From contig DONZ01000021.1 in the NCBI GenBank assembly GCA_003512875.1, positions 9,318 to 24,594 on the forward strand: a stretch of 15,277 nt of DNA, written 5' to 3'. The stretch is from Desulfovibrio sp. GTDB taxonomy: Bacteria; Desulfobacterota; Desulfovibrionia; Desulfovibrionales; Desulfovibrionaceae. Position 1 is the stretch's first letter; every line of letters begins with the position of its first letter. Both the position numbers and the translations under genes were made by a program. The notes beneath the pieces are model-generated. The model was not told the origin of the DNA and made no database searches. It saw only the letters and a program-made list of their open reading frames with translations. Below are positions 8,156 through 15,262 of the stretch, piece by piece.

Positions 8156-8909
8156 ATTCCGTAAAAGTATTCTCAGGAAACATGTCAAAAGGAATGACCA
8201 CGATAAAATTGTGCAAAACCGAACGTGTCCACTGCAGCACTTCGTAATAATTGTTATCAAGCAAATACGATGAACTGGATAAAAAATAAATTTGCCCCTC
8301 GGACAAGAAAAGGTAATGGGATAAAAAAGCGGCGACGCTATGTTCACCACTTAAAGCAAGCGTCAGCATGATACTGTAAATATGGTCCAACGCCCCCTTG
8401 TCCCTTTTATATTGAATATACACATTTTTTCCCGCGCATAAATTCTCATACATTTTTTCTTCCCAAGCATTCCTTTCCTTCGGGGCGGGCGGGTCGACCC
8501 TTGCAAAACTCTGATAAACCGCTTCCAACGATTCTTTTACAAAAGATAACTGCAATTTCTGCAAAGGGATACGCTTATGCAAAATTTGCGGCATGCGGTA
8601 AAAATACACCATTCCCAAAATATTGTCATAATGCCCGCGTTCCAAATCCTGTTTGGACATAGTCGGCAAATAAACTTCCAGCAATTCCGCCTGTTCCGGG
8701 ATTTGTTTCTTCACCTCTTCAAAAAAATCCGGAAACTGTTCTTTCACGGGAAAAAAATCCAATACCTTATTTTTAAATATGGTGGTGAGCTCCGCATCAA
8801 TATCACGCGTGATTTCATGAATATTGGGTTTTTCCTTTTCTTTGCCGGCATAACAATACGGAATAAAAGAAAAATTCAAAAACATAAGTAAAAAACAAAT
8901 ATATTTCAT
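8154..8909 (-). CDS. Hypothetical secreted protein with Sec signal peptide
   Basis: I do not recognise this 251-residue protein. Residues 1-21 form a classical Sec signal peptide (MKYICFLLMFLNF, then a Cys-Tyr-Ala cleavage box) with likely cleavage after A21, so the mature 230-residue protein should be periplasmic or secreted. There is no second hydrophobic helix. The mature part starts lysine- and glutamate-rich (about 22-35), is mixed alpha-helical in appearance, and has a Pro-rich VDPPAPKE segment near 137-144 followed by a Trp/Glu-rich stretch. Two cysteines are in the signal peptide and only one (in NLCAGKN) is in the mature part, so no disulphide is expected within one chain. The ribosome site is weak (GAAGAG about 13 bases upstream). 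It is transcribed divergently from xerD and converges on the helicase, with no operon partner. The coding call rests on the full-length ORF with a good signal peptide and its exact fit to the terminator. Confidence 0.75.
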   Translation of the reverse strand: MKYICFLLMFLNFSFIPYCYAGKEKEKPNIHEITRDIDAELTTIFKNKVLDFFPVKEQFPDFFEEVKKQIPEQAELLEVYLPTMSKQDLERGHYDNILGMVYFYRMPQILHKRIPLQKLQLSFVKESLEAVYQSFARVDPPAPKERNAWEEKMYENLCAGKNVYIQYKRDKGALDHIYSIMLTLALSGEHSVAAFLSHYLFLSEGQIYFLSSSSYLLDNNYYEVLQWTRSVLHNFIVVIPFDMFPENTFTE

Positions 8910-8929
8910 AAAAAATTAAACTCTTCAAA

Positions 8930-8945
8930 AATATTTTAAAATATT
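8930..8945. repeat. 16-base palindrome in divergent intergenic region
   Basis: AATATTTTAAAATATT is a perfect palindrome midway between the divergent starts of the secreted-protein gene (8909) and xerD (8993). It could be an operator for a dimeric regulator or simply low-complexity AT DNA. Confidence 0.4.
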
Positions 8946-8992
8946 GTAAAAGAAATCCATTCAGAGAGCAAGATAAGAAAAAAGGAAAAAAA

Positions 8993-9889
8993 ATGTCAGC
9001 ATATACTGAGGAATGGTTAAATTCCCTGCTCGTCCAACAAGGGTTATCGGAGCATACGATATCGGCATACAGACAAGATTTGGAAACGCTGCACGCCTTC
9101 ACAGACCAAAACAAAAGCCCGCTGGATACACTTGACGAAGACGACTTATTGCTTTTTTCTATTTTTTTACGCCAAAAAGGAGACAGCAAACGCACCATCG
9201 CAAGACGCTTATCCTGCATACGGAAATTTTTCGCATGGCTTTTCGAGGAAAAACATATCGGCAAAAATCCTGCGGAACTGCTGGACAGCCCCAAAATCCC
9301 CCTATATTTGCCCGAAGTTCTGAACATGGAAGAAATACAAAAAATACTCTCGGCTCCCAATCCTGCAACCCAATTGGGACAGCGGGACACGGCGATCCTG
9401 CATTTGCTCTATGCCTCCGGCGTGCGCGTGAGCGAACTTATCAATATAAAACCCACAGACATAGATTTTCAAAAAGGCATTATCCGTGTTTTCGGCAAAG
9501 GCAAAAAAGAACGCCTCATCCCCATACATGGCTTAGCCCTTTCCGTTCTTACCGATTATCTGCAAAACACACGCAAACAATTCATCAAAGACATTCCCGG
9601 CGATGCCGAACTTTTTTTAAACCGTTCCGGCAAAAAACTCACCCGCCAAGCCATTTGGAAACTTATTAAACGTTACGGACAGTCAGCTGAAATCCAAGGG
9701 ATTATTTCTCCGCATACCTTGCGCCACAGTTTCGCCACCCACCTTTTGGAAGGCGGAGCGGATTTAAGAACGGTACAAATTTTGCTAGGGCACAGCGACC
9801 TTACCGCAACAGAACTCTATACCCATATTTGCCAGCAAAAAATTCAAGAAATTTATTCCCGCGCACACCCCCGCTGCGGGGTAAAATAA
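8993..9889 (+). CDS. xerD: Tyrosine recombinase XerD
   Basis: XerD acts with XerC at the dif site to resolve chromosome dimers, activated by FtsK. The 298-residue length equals that of typical XerD. The N-terminal SAM-like core-binding domain spans about 1-85, the catalytic domain about 105-290. Active-site residues are present: R145 in ASGVRVSEL, K172 in GKGKKER, H241 and R244 in HTLRHSF, H267 in LLGHSDL, and the nucleophile Y276 in ATELYTH. The ending AHPR resembles XerD tails. AGGA at 8983-8986 sits six bases before the ATG. It stands alone, with a terminator directly after the stop and a divergent gene upstream. It does not lie next to a tRNA, and no phage or transposon genes are present, so a housekeeping recombinase fits better than an element integrase. 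XerC, a close paralogue, remains a minor alternative. Confidence 0.9.
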   Translation: MSAYTEEWLNSLLVQQGLSEHTISAYRQDLETLHAFTDQNKSPLDTLDEDDLLLFSIFLRQKGDSKRTIARRLSCIRKFFAWLFEEKHIGKNPAELLDSPKIPLYLPEVLNMEEIQKILSAPNPATQLGQRDTAILHLLYASGVRVSELINIKPTDIDFQKGIIRVFGKGKKERLIPIHGLALSVLTDYLQNTRKQFIKDIPGDAELFLNRSGKKLTRQAIWKLIKRYGQSAEIQGIISPHTLRHSFATHLLEGGADLRTVQILLGHSDLTATELYTHICQQKIQEIYSRAHPRCGVK

Positions 9890-9920
9890 AGCCCTTTTCC
9901 AACAAAATGAAAAGGGCTTT
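9888..9920. terminator. Terminator between convergent xerD and gpsA
   Basis: AAAGCCCTTTTC (9888-9899) pairs perfectly with GAAAAGGGCTTT (9909-9920) around a 9-base loop, giving a 12-bp stem. It begins inside the xerD stop codon and lies 17 bases beyond the gpsA stop on the other strand. The stem itself ends in a short U run on both strands, so it probably terminates both genes. Confidence 0.75.
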
Positions 9921-9937
9921 GCCTGAGCTTGCTCTCT

Positions 9938-10939
9938 CTAAAAACGTTCCGGCTTCTGTTCCCGGCTGAGAAGATATTGCAACCCGTCTTGCGGGGTAAA
10001 TTCACCATCTAAAATTTTCTTCATGGTATACGTTATGGGCATTTCAACCCCAAGATTTTGCGCCATGGCATATACGGCATGCGTTGTCGCCACGCCTTCG
10101 GCGACGCTGTTCATGCTTGCTATGATCTCATCGATTTTTTCACCTTTGCCAAGACGCAGACCGACTTGCCTGTTTCTGGACAAATCCCCGTTACAAGTCA
10201 GCATCAAATCACCGATACCCGACAAGCCCATAAATGTTTGAAAATTCGCTCCCATAGCCAAACCAAGCCGGCACATTTCCGCCAAACCCCGCGTCACCAA
10301 AGAGGCTCTGGCATTGTCGCCATAGTTCAAACCGTCGCTCACGCCGGCCGCTATCGCATAAATATTTTTTATCGCTCCGCCAAGTTCCACACCCAAAACA
10401 TCGGTAGAAGAATAACAACGGAAATATGGCGTCGTGAAAATATCGCGCAAATGCACGGCACGGCTTTCATCTGCGCAGGCAAGCGTACAAGCCGTGGGCA
10501 TATCGAGAGCCACTTCCTTGGCAAAGGAAGGTCCTGACAAAACAGCGTAACGGGCTGATTCATCCTCCAAGCCGAAAATTTGCGGAACAACCATCGATAA
10601 AGGCAAAAGTCTTTTCAAATCAATACCTTTTGCAACATTTATCAATGTTGTCATTTCTCCGAAATAAGGAACGAAACGCGGCAGAAGTTCCGCTTGTTTT
10701 TGGCAAGGCAAAGCGATAATCCAATACTCGCACCCGGTCAGCACCCCGAACTGCGTTGTCGCCTCAATCCGTTCGCAGAGCTTTATTCCTGACAGATACT
10801 TGCTGTTTTCATGTATCGTGTTTATGGACTTGGCGACATTTTCATCACGCAGGACAAGATGCGTATCATGCCCTGATTTTGCAAGGACATGGGCTAAGCA
10901 CGTGCCGAAATTGCCCCCGCCGAGAACAGCTATATGCAT
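9938..10939 (-). CDS. gpsA: NAD(P)-dependent glycerol-3-phosphate dehydrogenase
   Basis: GpsA reduces dihydroxyacetone phosphate to sn-glycerol-3-phosphate, the backbone precursor for phospholipids, in the cytosol. The protein has 333 residues, the usual size. The Rossmann fold begins at once with GGGNFG (7-12), the nucleotide-binding loop. NVAKGI (101-106) is the conserved first catalytic-lysine region, and LGGAIKNIYAIAAG (186-199) contains the catalytic K191. The C-terminal helical domain carries SLVTRGLAEM and GLSGIGDLMLTC. It is the last gene of the four-gene operon, 12 bases after the PEP mutase-family stop, with GGGG 7-10 bases before its ATG. A terminator follows it. Linkage to alkylation-repair genes is unusual and probably reflects transcriptional convenience rather than a shared pathway. 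Confidence 0.96.
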   Translation of the reverse strand: MHIAVLGGGNFGTCLAHVLAKSGHDTHLVLRDENVAKSINTIHENSKYLSGIKLCERIEATTQFGVLTGCEYWIIALPCQKQAELLPRFVPYFGEMTTLINVAKGIDLKRLLPLSMVVPQIFGLEDESARYAVLSGPSFAKEVALDMPTACTLACADESRAVHLRDIFTTPYFRCYSSTDVLGVELGGAIKNIYAIAAGVSDGLNYGDNARASLVTRGLAEMCRLGLAMGANFQTFMGLSGIGDLMLTCNGDLSRNRQVGLRLGKGEKIDEIIASMNSVAEGVATTHAVYAMAQNLGVEMPITYTMKKILDGEFTPQDGLQYLLSREQKPERF

Positions 10940-10951
10940 ACGATACCCCGG

Positions 10952-11782
10952 TTATTTTTTAAAATACGTGTTCGCTTCCGCATAAACAAAAGCATGTTTC
11001 AATATTTTGTCCGTTTCCCCTTTTTTCAAGTCTTCCGCCATGGCGATCACATGGTTGTAAGCGCTTCTTGCGGGACCGGAACCGATACTGAGCCGTCTGA
11101 CGCCGACGTCGCGCAATGCGTCCAAATCACTGGTTGCGGGGGTTAACAAAATATTGATAGGCGCTCCGACTTCTTTAACCAAAATTTTAACGCTTTCAAG
11201 AGGAACCGCTCCGGGGTAGAAAACACAGTCGGCGCCTGCCTCTTTAAACGCTTTTCCGCGTTCAAGGGCGACTTGCAGTTTATATTCCTCATCGCCGATA
11301 TTATGCCAATACGTGCACGTTCTTGCATTTATCACAAAATTGAGATTACATTCTTTTTTCAGCTCCGCCAACGCCTGAATTTTTTTCAAAAAAAACGGCA
11401 GTTCATCAAGAGTCTTATCCTGTTTTCCGTCCTCAATATTAAAACCGACCGCACCCGCTTCCAAAAGCCGCAGCGCATTTGCCTTGACTTTGTCGGTATT
11501 GTCCGCAAAACCGCGCTCAATATCGACGCTTACCGGAATATCGACACGTCTTGTCATGCTCTCGACAGCATAAACAACATCATCAAAAAGCATATTTTGC
11601 CCGTCCGCATAGCCATAGGAAAGAGCCATGCCCTGACTTGTCGTGCCGAGAGCCTCAAAACCTTCTTTTTTGAAAATATAGGCTGAACCCGCATCCCATG
11701 CGTTAGCCAAAATAAACATCTTGTTTGCATGATGCATGTTCATGAATTTTTTTGCCAAATCTCTTTGTTTATCCGTTATCAT
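10952..11782 (-). CDS. PEP mutase/isocitrate lyase-superfamily protein
   Basis: This is a cytosolic (beta/alpha)8-barrel protein of 276 residues from the superfamily that cleaves or forms C-C or C-P bonds (isocitrate lyase, methylisocitrate lyase, PEP mutase, oxaloacetate or phosphonopyruvate hydrolases). Diagnostic pieces are NAWDAGSA (27-34), VSVDIERGF with D87, NIEDG (115-119) and NAR (152-154). The KKCGH motif of isocitrate and methylisocitrate lyases is absent, so those activities are unlikely. It is closest in style to the uncharacterised subgroup often annotated as isocitrate lyase/PEP mutase family. No phosphonate genes are nearby. Its ATG overlaps the end of the alkyltransferase gene by 14 bases, with GGAG 7 bases upstream, implying translational coupling. 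The exact substrate cannot be stated. Confidence 0.85.
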   Translation of the reverse strand: MITDKQRDLAKKFMNMHHANKMFILANAWDAGSAYIFKKEGFEALGTTSQGMALSYGYADGQNMLFDDVVYAVESMTRRVDIPVSVDIERGFADNTDKVKANALRLLEAGAVGFNIEDGKQDKTLDELPFFLKKIQALAELKKECNLNFVINARTCTYWHNIGDEEYKLQVALERGKAFKEAGADCVFYPGAVPLESVKILVKEVGAPINILLTPATSDLDALRDVGVRRLSIGSGPARSAYNHVIAMAEDLKKGETDKILKHAFVYAEANTYFKK

Positions 11783-12296
11783 TATATTTCTCCATATTTC
11801 TTTCCATATTTAAAAGGGCGCTTTTCATTGCCGTACCGTATCCGTATCCGCCGATGGAACCGTTTTTCGCAATAACCCTGTGGCAGGGAACGCAAAAGGC
11901 AAGGGGATTGTCATGGCAAGCCCTCGCCGCAGCCCTGCATGCTTTCGGATTTCCGGCACGTTTTGCCAGTTCCGCATAACTTATGGTCCGCCCGTAAGGA
12001 ATTTTTGCAATTTCCTGCCAAACCCTGCATTGAAATTCTGTGCCCTGAAAGCAAACAGAAAACGTAAATTCCTTCCTTTTTCCCGAAAAAAATTCTGCAA
12101 GTTCAAAAAAGACCTTTTGTGCAAAACTATCCGGCAAAGGAGTTTCTTTTTGCTCCTCAACGGCATTTACCTTATACACTATTTCTTTTTGATAGGCAAT
12201 TTCTATGCACAAATCATGCTTGACAAGCCCATTGGAAATGGAAATTTTCTTATATGCCGTCCGCAATGGAAGTTCTCCGTCATTTTTGGTTTTCAT
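11769..12296 (-). CDS. ogt: Methylated-DNA--[protein]-cysteine S-methyltransferase
   Basis: This protein directly repairs O6-methylguanine and O4-methylthymine by moving the alkyl group to its own cysteine, after which it is spent. From this start it has 175 residues. The N-terminal lobe is weakly conserved (1-80). The DNA-binding C-terminal domain is clear: FQCRVWQEIAKIPYGRTISY (88-107) and PLAFCVPCHRVI (131-142) with acceptor C138 and R140 in the PCHR box, then GSIGGYGYG. I chose the ATG at 12294-12296 because GGGAA lies 8 bases upstream. The ORF can be extended to 12335 (13 more residues), but that ATG lacks a ribosome site and would overlap the glycosylase gene by 56 bases. With the chosen start the overlap is 17 bases. 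Both neighbours are co-directional, so it is the second gene of an alkylation-repair operon. Confidence 0.9.
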   Translation of the reverse strand: MKTKNDGELPLRTAYKKISISNGLVKHDLCIEIAYQKEIVYKVNAVEEQKETPLPDSFAQKVFFELAEFFSGKRKEFTFSVCFQGTEFQCRVWQEIAKIPYGRTISYAELAKRAGNPKACRAAARACHDNPLAFCVPCHRVIAKNGSIGGYGYGTAMKSALLNMERNMEKYNDNG

Positions 12297-12891
12297 TGGC
12301 GATTTCCCATAAATATAACGAAGCGATACTGGCATAAGGCGAATACAGTTCTTTAAAAGCCATAAAGGTTTTCTTGTCCATTTGCCCTAAATCATGCAAA
12401 AGGCAAAGCCCTTTTTTTATGCCATAATCGCCGTAACTTAAAATATTTTTCCTTTGCAGGGAAAAAAGCAAAAACATTTCCGCAGTCCAAACGCCTATGC
12501 CGGATAAACCGGTAAGCTCCGCAATAATTTCTTCGTCACTTTTTTGCAAAAAATACGAACCCGTAATGTTTTTTTCTGAAAAATACCGAGCCAAGTCTTG
12601 CAAATTCCGCGCTTTCCGTTCACTCACACCGCAAGAGCGCAATTCTTCGATTTTCAAAGATATGATTGCCCGTTCCGATATTTCATTCCTGCAAAGGGCT
12701 TGCACCCGATTGTAAACAGCTTCCGCCGCCTTGCCGTTTATTTGCTGGGCGATGATTTGCCGTGTCAATGCCTGAAACGGATCCGCTTCAACCTTCCGCT
12801 CGACAAAACCGCGTTTTTTCATATAAGCGCCTAACGCTTCATCTTTTTTCCGCAAATAAGCCGCTTCTTTTTTTCCGTATTCGAAAATCAT
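12280..12891 (-). CDS. DNA-3-methyladenine glycosylase, AlkA-like (HhH-GPD family)
   Basis: This base-excision repair enzyme removes alkylated purines such as 3-methyladenine. From this start it has 203 residues (numbering below uses an upstream ATG at 12897, two residues longer). The helix-hairpin-helix is LSGIGVWTAE (131-140), followed by the catalytic aspartate D157 in YGDYG, as in AlkA. LTRQIIAQQINGKAA (44-58) is the conserved first helix of the fold. It lacks the N-terminal antiparallel domain of E. coli AlkA, giving the compact form common in bacteria. I prefer the ATG at 12889-12891 because AGAGGA lies 6 bases before it; for the upstream ATG the same AGAGGA would be too close. It heads the operon with the alkyltransferase, PEP mutase-like protein and gpsA. 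The 98-base gap to the divergent TSUP gene must hold its promoter, but no convincing boxes are seen there. Confidence 0.9.
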   Translation of the reverse strand: MIFEYGKKEAAYLRKKDEALGAYMKKRGFVERKVEADPFQALTRQIIAQQINGKAAEAVYNRVQALCRNEISERAIISLKIEELRSCGVSERKARNLQDLARYFSEKNITGSYFLQKSDEEIIAELTGLSGIGVWTAEMFLLFSLQRKNILSYGDYGIKKGLCLLHDLGQMDKKTFMAFKELYSPYASIASLYLWEIANENQK

Positions 12892-12994
12892 TTCCATTCC
12901 TCTGGATAACAGAATAGCATAATCGCGTTAAAGAATAAATCTTGCTTAACCATAAAAAAAAGAATAATTTTTAAAAAAATCTTGAGGTGGATTT

Positions 12995-13798
12995 ATGCTT
13001 GCGTATTTGGCTCTCTATGCCTTTTTTGGAATTATTGCGGGACTCTTGGCGGGATTGCTCGGAATCGGCGGGGGACTCGTTATTGTGCCTATTCTTGTAT
13101 ATATGTTCAATTTGCAGGGCTTTCCTGCCGAGCATATCATGCATATGGCTCTCGGCACTTCCCTTGCAAGCATCATGTTCACCTCTTTCTCAAGCGCCAT
13201 GAGCCACCACAAACACGGGGCGGTCAAATGGAATATTGTAAAAAAAGTCACGCTTGGCATTGTTCTTGGAACATGGCTCGGTTCTTTTATCGCCGCAAAA
13301 ATTCCTACGCATGTTTTACAGCTGATTTTTGCCTGCTTTATTCTTTATGTCGCTTCGCAAATGATTTTAAGTTCCAAAAAAACATTGGGAGAAAAACCTC
13401 TGCCACAAACGCTTGGCATGAATATCGCCGGTTTTGGAATCGGGATTTTATCCAGCCTTGTGGGTATCGGAGGCGGCACTATCTCTGTTCCCTTCATGCT
13501 TTACCACAGCGTTGAAATGCGTAACGCCATTGCCACTTCCGCAGCAATAGGCATGCCTATCGCCATTTCCGGATGTATCGGATATTTTTTCAATGGAAGC
13601 TCCGCAGCCAACCTTCCCGAATATTCCTTTGGCTTCATTTATCTGCCCGCCCTTTTCGCCATTGTGGTTTGCAGCACGCTTGTCGCTCCTTACGGCGCCC
13701 ACCTCACCCATACCCTGCCTGTTTCAAAAATTAAAAAATTCTTCGCTTTTCTGCTTCTCTTTGTCGGCGTGCGCATGCTTGTGACGGCGGTTTGGTAA
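12995..13798 (+). CDS. TSUP-family permease (sulfite exporter TauE/SafE type)
   Basis: This is an integral inner-membrane transporter of 267 residues with about eight hydrophobic helices. It has the family's internal duplication: GLLGIGGGLVIVP near 20-32 and SLVGIGGGTISVP near 154-166. The helix pairs after each glycine loop and the short cytosolic stretch around 65-80 (HHKHGAVKWN) are typical of TauE/SafE-like anion exporters, which handle sulfite, sulfoacetate or related organosulfur anions. The family includes members of unknown substrate, so sulfite is only a likely guess. GAGGTGG just before the ATG (12984-12990) sets the start. It is a single-gene unit, divergent from the repair operon and convergent with the iron-sulfur pair, separated from it by a hairpin terminator. 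Confidence 0.92.
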   Translation: MLAYLALYAFFGIIAGLLAGLLGIGGGLVIVPILVYMFNLQGFPAEHIMHMALGTSLASIMFTSFSSAMSHHKHGAVKWNIVKKVTLGIVLGTWLGSFIAAKIPTHVLQLIFACFILYVASQMILSSKKTLGEKPLPQTLGMNIAGFGIGILSSLVGIGGGTISVPFMLYHSVEMRNAIATSAAIGMPIAISGCIGYFFNGSSAANLPEYSFGFIYLPALFAIVVCSTLVAPYGAHLTHTLPVSKIKKFFAFLLLFVGVRMLVTAVW

Positions 13799-13803
13799 CA
13801 TTC

Positions 13804-13827
13804 TGCCGCTTTCAGCCGGCATTTTTC
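13804..13827 (+). terminator. Terminator after the TSUP gene
   Basis: TGCCG (13804-13808) pairs with CGGCA (13817-13821) across an 8-base loop, followed directly by TTTTT. It starts 6 bases after the TSUP stop. The stem is short but GC-rich and in the right place. On the opposite strand there is no U-run after the hairpin, so it mainly serves the plus strand. Confidence 0.6.
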
Positions 13828-13837
13828 AGCAAATTCT

Positions 13838-14425
13838 TTATTTTTCCGCCTTGTTTTTTAACTTGCAAATGCCTTGGGTCATTGTGCCCATGGGACAGAA
13901 TACGCACCAGGAGCGCGGTTTGTGCAATACCATTGCGAGCAAACCCAAGAGCAGGGAAAAAAGCATTATGCCGTACAGCCCGAAACTGAATTGTGCCGCC
14001 CAATCAGGGACTTGCCCTGCTGTGTACGCCCAGTCCCAAGGCAAATGTACCGTCCATGCCAAACTCACCGTTTGCTTGAGTGAACGCGCACCGGCAAAAA
14101 CCAGATACGTTTGCAATAACACATTGCCGAACATGATTAAAAAGAAAATCAAAAAACCATAGCGAAACCATGGAGAAATCAAGAACGTTGGCGTTGGTTT
14201 GCCATACGACCAGCCCAGTTTTCCCCCAAGCAGGGAAAATAATTGCCCCCGCCCGCAAAGATTATTGCAAAACCACTTATTTCCGCCAATTACAGCGACA
14301 AGCAGCGGCAAAAGAAAATCAATCATGCCAAGCCACGCAAAAAGAATATTGAAAAATCCCAAGGCGAAATAAAGAATCGCCCAAATCCAAAAATAGTCAT
14401 ACCAGTTTTTTTTATTTGCTTTCAT
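13838..14425 (-). CDS. Membrane protein with 4Fe-4S cysteine motifs (NapH/NosR/FixG-like core)
   Basis: This inner-membrane protein has 195 residues and about four hydrophobic helices (near 11-31, 33-47, 85-110 and 148-167). Cysteine motifs lie after a pair of helices: C53-x3-C57 (WFCNNLCGRG) and C174-x2-C177-P with C187 near the C-terminus. This arrangement is that of the Fer4_5-type proteins (NapH, NosR and FixG relatives), which carry electrons across or along the membrane. The first motif has CGRG in place of the usual CPxG. I start at 14423-14425 because an upstream extension of the ORF would lie inside the ferredoxin gene in another frame; here the start overlaps the ferredoxin stop by 14 bases, with GGCAGG upstream. 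It converges on the TSUP gene. Partner proteins and the redox substrate are unknown. Confidence 0.82.
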   Translation of the reverse strand: MKANKKNWYDYFWIWAILYFALGFFNILFAWLGMIDFLLPLLVAVIGGNKWFCNNLCGRGQLFSLLGGKLGWSYGKPTPTFLISPWFRYGFLIFFLIMFGNVLLQTYLVFAGARSLKQTVSLAWTVHLPWDWAYTAGQVPDWAAQFSFGLYGIMLFSLLLGLLAMVLHKPRSWCVFCPMGTMTQGICKLKNKAEK

Positions 14426-14627
14426 AGCCTGCCCGCCTTTCAAGTATTTCAATGCAGCCGCCGGGGCAGATTTCCGCACATTTCCCGCACCCCACACAAC
14501 ATTCGGCATTGCCCACAGCATAACAGCCTTTATAAATGGAAATTGCCTCTCGTGGACATTCTTTCACACACGCCCCGCACGCAACGCAAATTAACGGATT
14601 AAATTTCGCCACTCTCTTTGATATCAT
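14412..14627 (-). CDS. Two-cluster 4Fe-4S ferredoxin
   Basis: This is a 71-residue soluble electron carrier with two cysteine sets: C14-x2-C17-x2-C20-x3-C24-P and C44-x2-C47-x2-C50-x3-C54-P. Both match the classical 2[4Fe-4S] ferredoxin pattern. Extra cysteines at 35, 43 and 58 are not part of the motifs. Its start ATG (14625-14627) has an AAGGA ribosome site about 12 bases upstream, which is long but usable. Its 3' end overlaps the next gene by 14 bases, so the two are surely translated together: a soluble ferredoxin that feeds a membrane iron-sulfur protein. A candidate promoter precedes it. Confidence 0.93.
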   Translation of the reverse strand: MISKRVAKFNPLICVACGACVKECPREAISIYKGCYAVGNAECCVGCGKCAEICPGGCIEILERRAGYESK

Positions 14628-14646
14628 ACGTACTACTATCCTTTTA

Positions 14647-14674
14647 ATTGTACCGAGTTATACTATTTTTACAA
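14647..14674 (-). promoter_or_regulatory. Candidate promoter for the ferredoxin operon
   Basis: On the minus strand TTGTAA (14669-14674) and TACAAT (14647-14652) are 16 bases apart, matching the sigma-70 boxes at 4 and 5 of 6 positions. The predicted start near 14640 leaves a short leader before the ferredoxin ATG. Confidence 0.45.
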
Positions 14675-14795
14675 AGGCACGCCTGATAACTCTTTTTATC
14701 CCGTCCAATTATCATTATTTTTTTACATCGACTATGACTAGGTCACAAAACAACAGTTTTAACAAATAATTTCTTTTTCCCGCTCATGGTATCAA

Positions 14796-14824
14796 TTGAC
14801 TTTAAAAATAAATAAAAATAATTT
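14796..14824 (+). promoter_or_regulatory. Candidate rightward promoter in the gene-free region
   Basis: TTGACT (14796-14801) and TAATTT (14819-14824) are 17 bases apart. The spacer is nearly all A and T, and AATAAT nearby gives an alternative -10. It would transcribe the hairpin-rich stretch to its right, possibly the rRNA leader. Confidence 0.4.
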
Positions 14825-15180
14825 TTTTTACAACTGTATCAGATCAGCTTACAGGGAACTGCATGCACCCCTTGAAACAAGGGGATATCCAAAGATGACA
14901 AACCCATTTTTGGCACACGGCGTTGCAAAGCAACGTTGTAGTGTGTTATATGCTCGTTCAGCGCTGCTGTCTGAGAGGGTAAGAGTATTTGAAACAGCAA
15001 AAACAAAGCCTTGTTTGGAGCTGAAAAGTCCGAAACAAAGGGCTGGTTTCACCACGGAGTATTTTGTTATTTGAGTTATTGACGGAAACGGTTCAGAACT
15101 GTTCAGAGCGGCGAAAACGGGAGAGAACGAAAGGGGGCAAAACCCGCCTGCGCAAGCTTAGAAGCCGATTTTGGGGACAG

Positions 15181-15248
15181 GCAATAGAAAACCTTATGGT
15201 TTCGCGTCTGCAACTCCTTGTAAGTCAAGTTTTATAAAGCCCTATTGC
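15181..15248 (+). other. Stem-loop upstream of boxA (possible boxB-like leader element)
   Basis: GCAATAG (15181-15187) pairs with CTATTGC (15242-15248), enclosing AAACC-TTAT-GGTTT (15189-15202) and CTTG-TAAGT-CAAG. The 14 bases between this stem and the boxA-like motif match the hairpin-then-boxA order of rRNA leaders. The pairing is visible in the sequence; its function is inferred. Confidence 0.35.
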
Positions 15249-15262
15249 GTAACATTCCATTC

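Noticed and set aside
8993..9889. Tyrosine recombinase as integrase of an island at selC
   Set aside because: The gene is almost 9 kb from selC, has XerD length and residues, and no mobile-element genes lie between.
14426..14521. N-terminal extension of the membrane iron-sulfur protein ORF
   Set aside because: These codons lie inside the ferredoxin gene in a different frame; the internal ATG at 14425 has a ribosome site and gives a membrane-first protein as expected for the family.
14735..14745. TGAC-N3-GTCA inverted repeat
   Set aside because: Too short, and not clearly placed relative to either promoter.
14849..15055. 68-residue minus-strand ORF
   Set aside because: GTG start without a ribosome site, and the region is better explained by structured RNA.
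14796..15074. 92-residue plus-strand ORF
   Set aside because: It begins at a TTG that overlaps the -35 box candidate, has no Shine-Dalgarno sequence, runs through perfect hairpins and overlaps a minus-strand ORF of similar quality.
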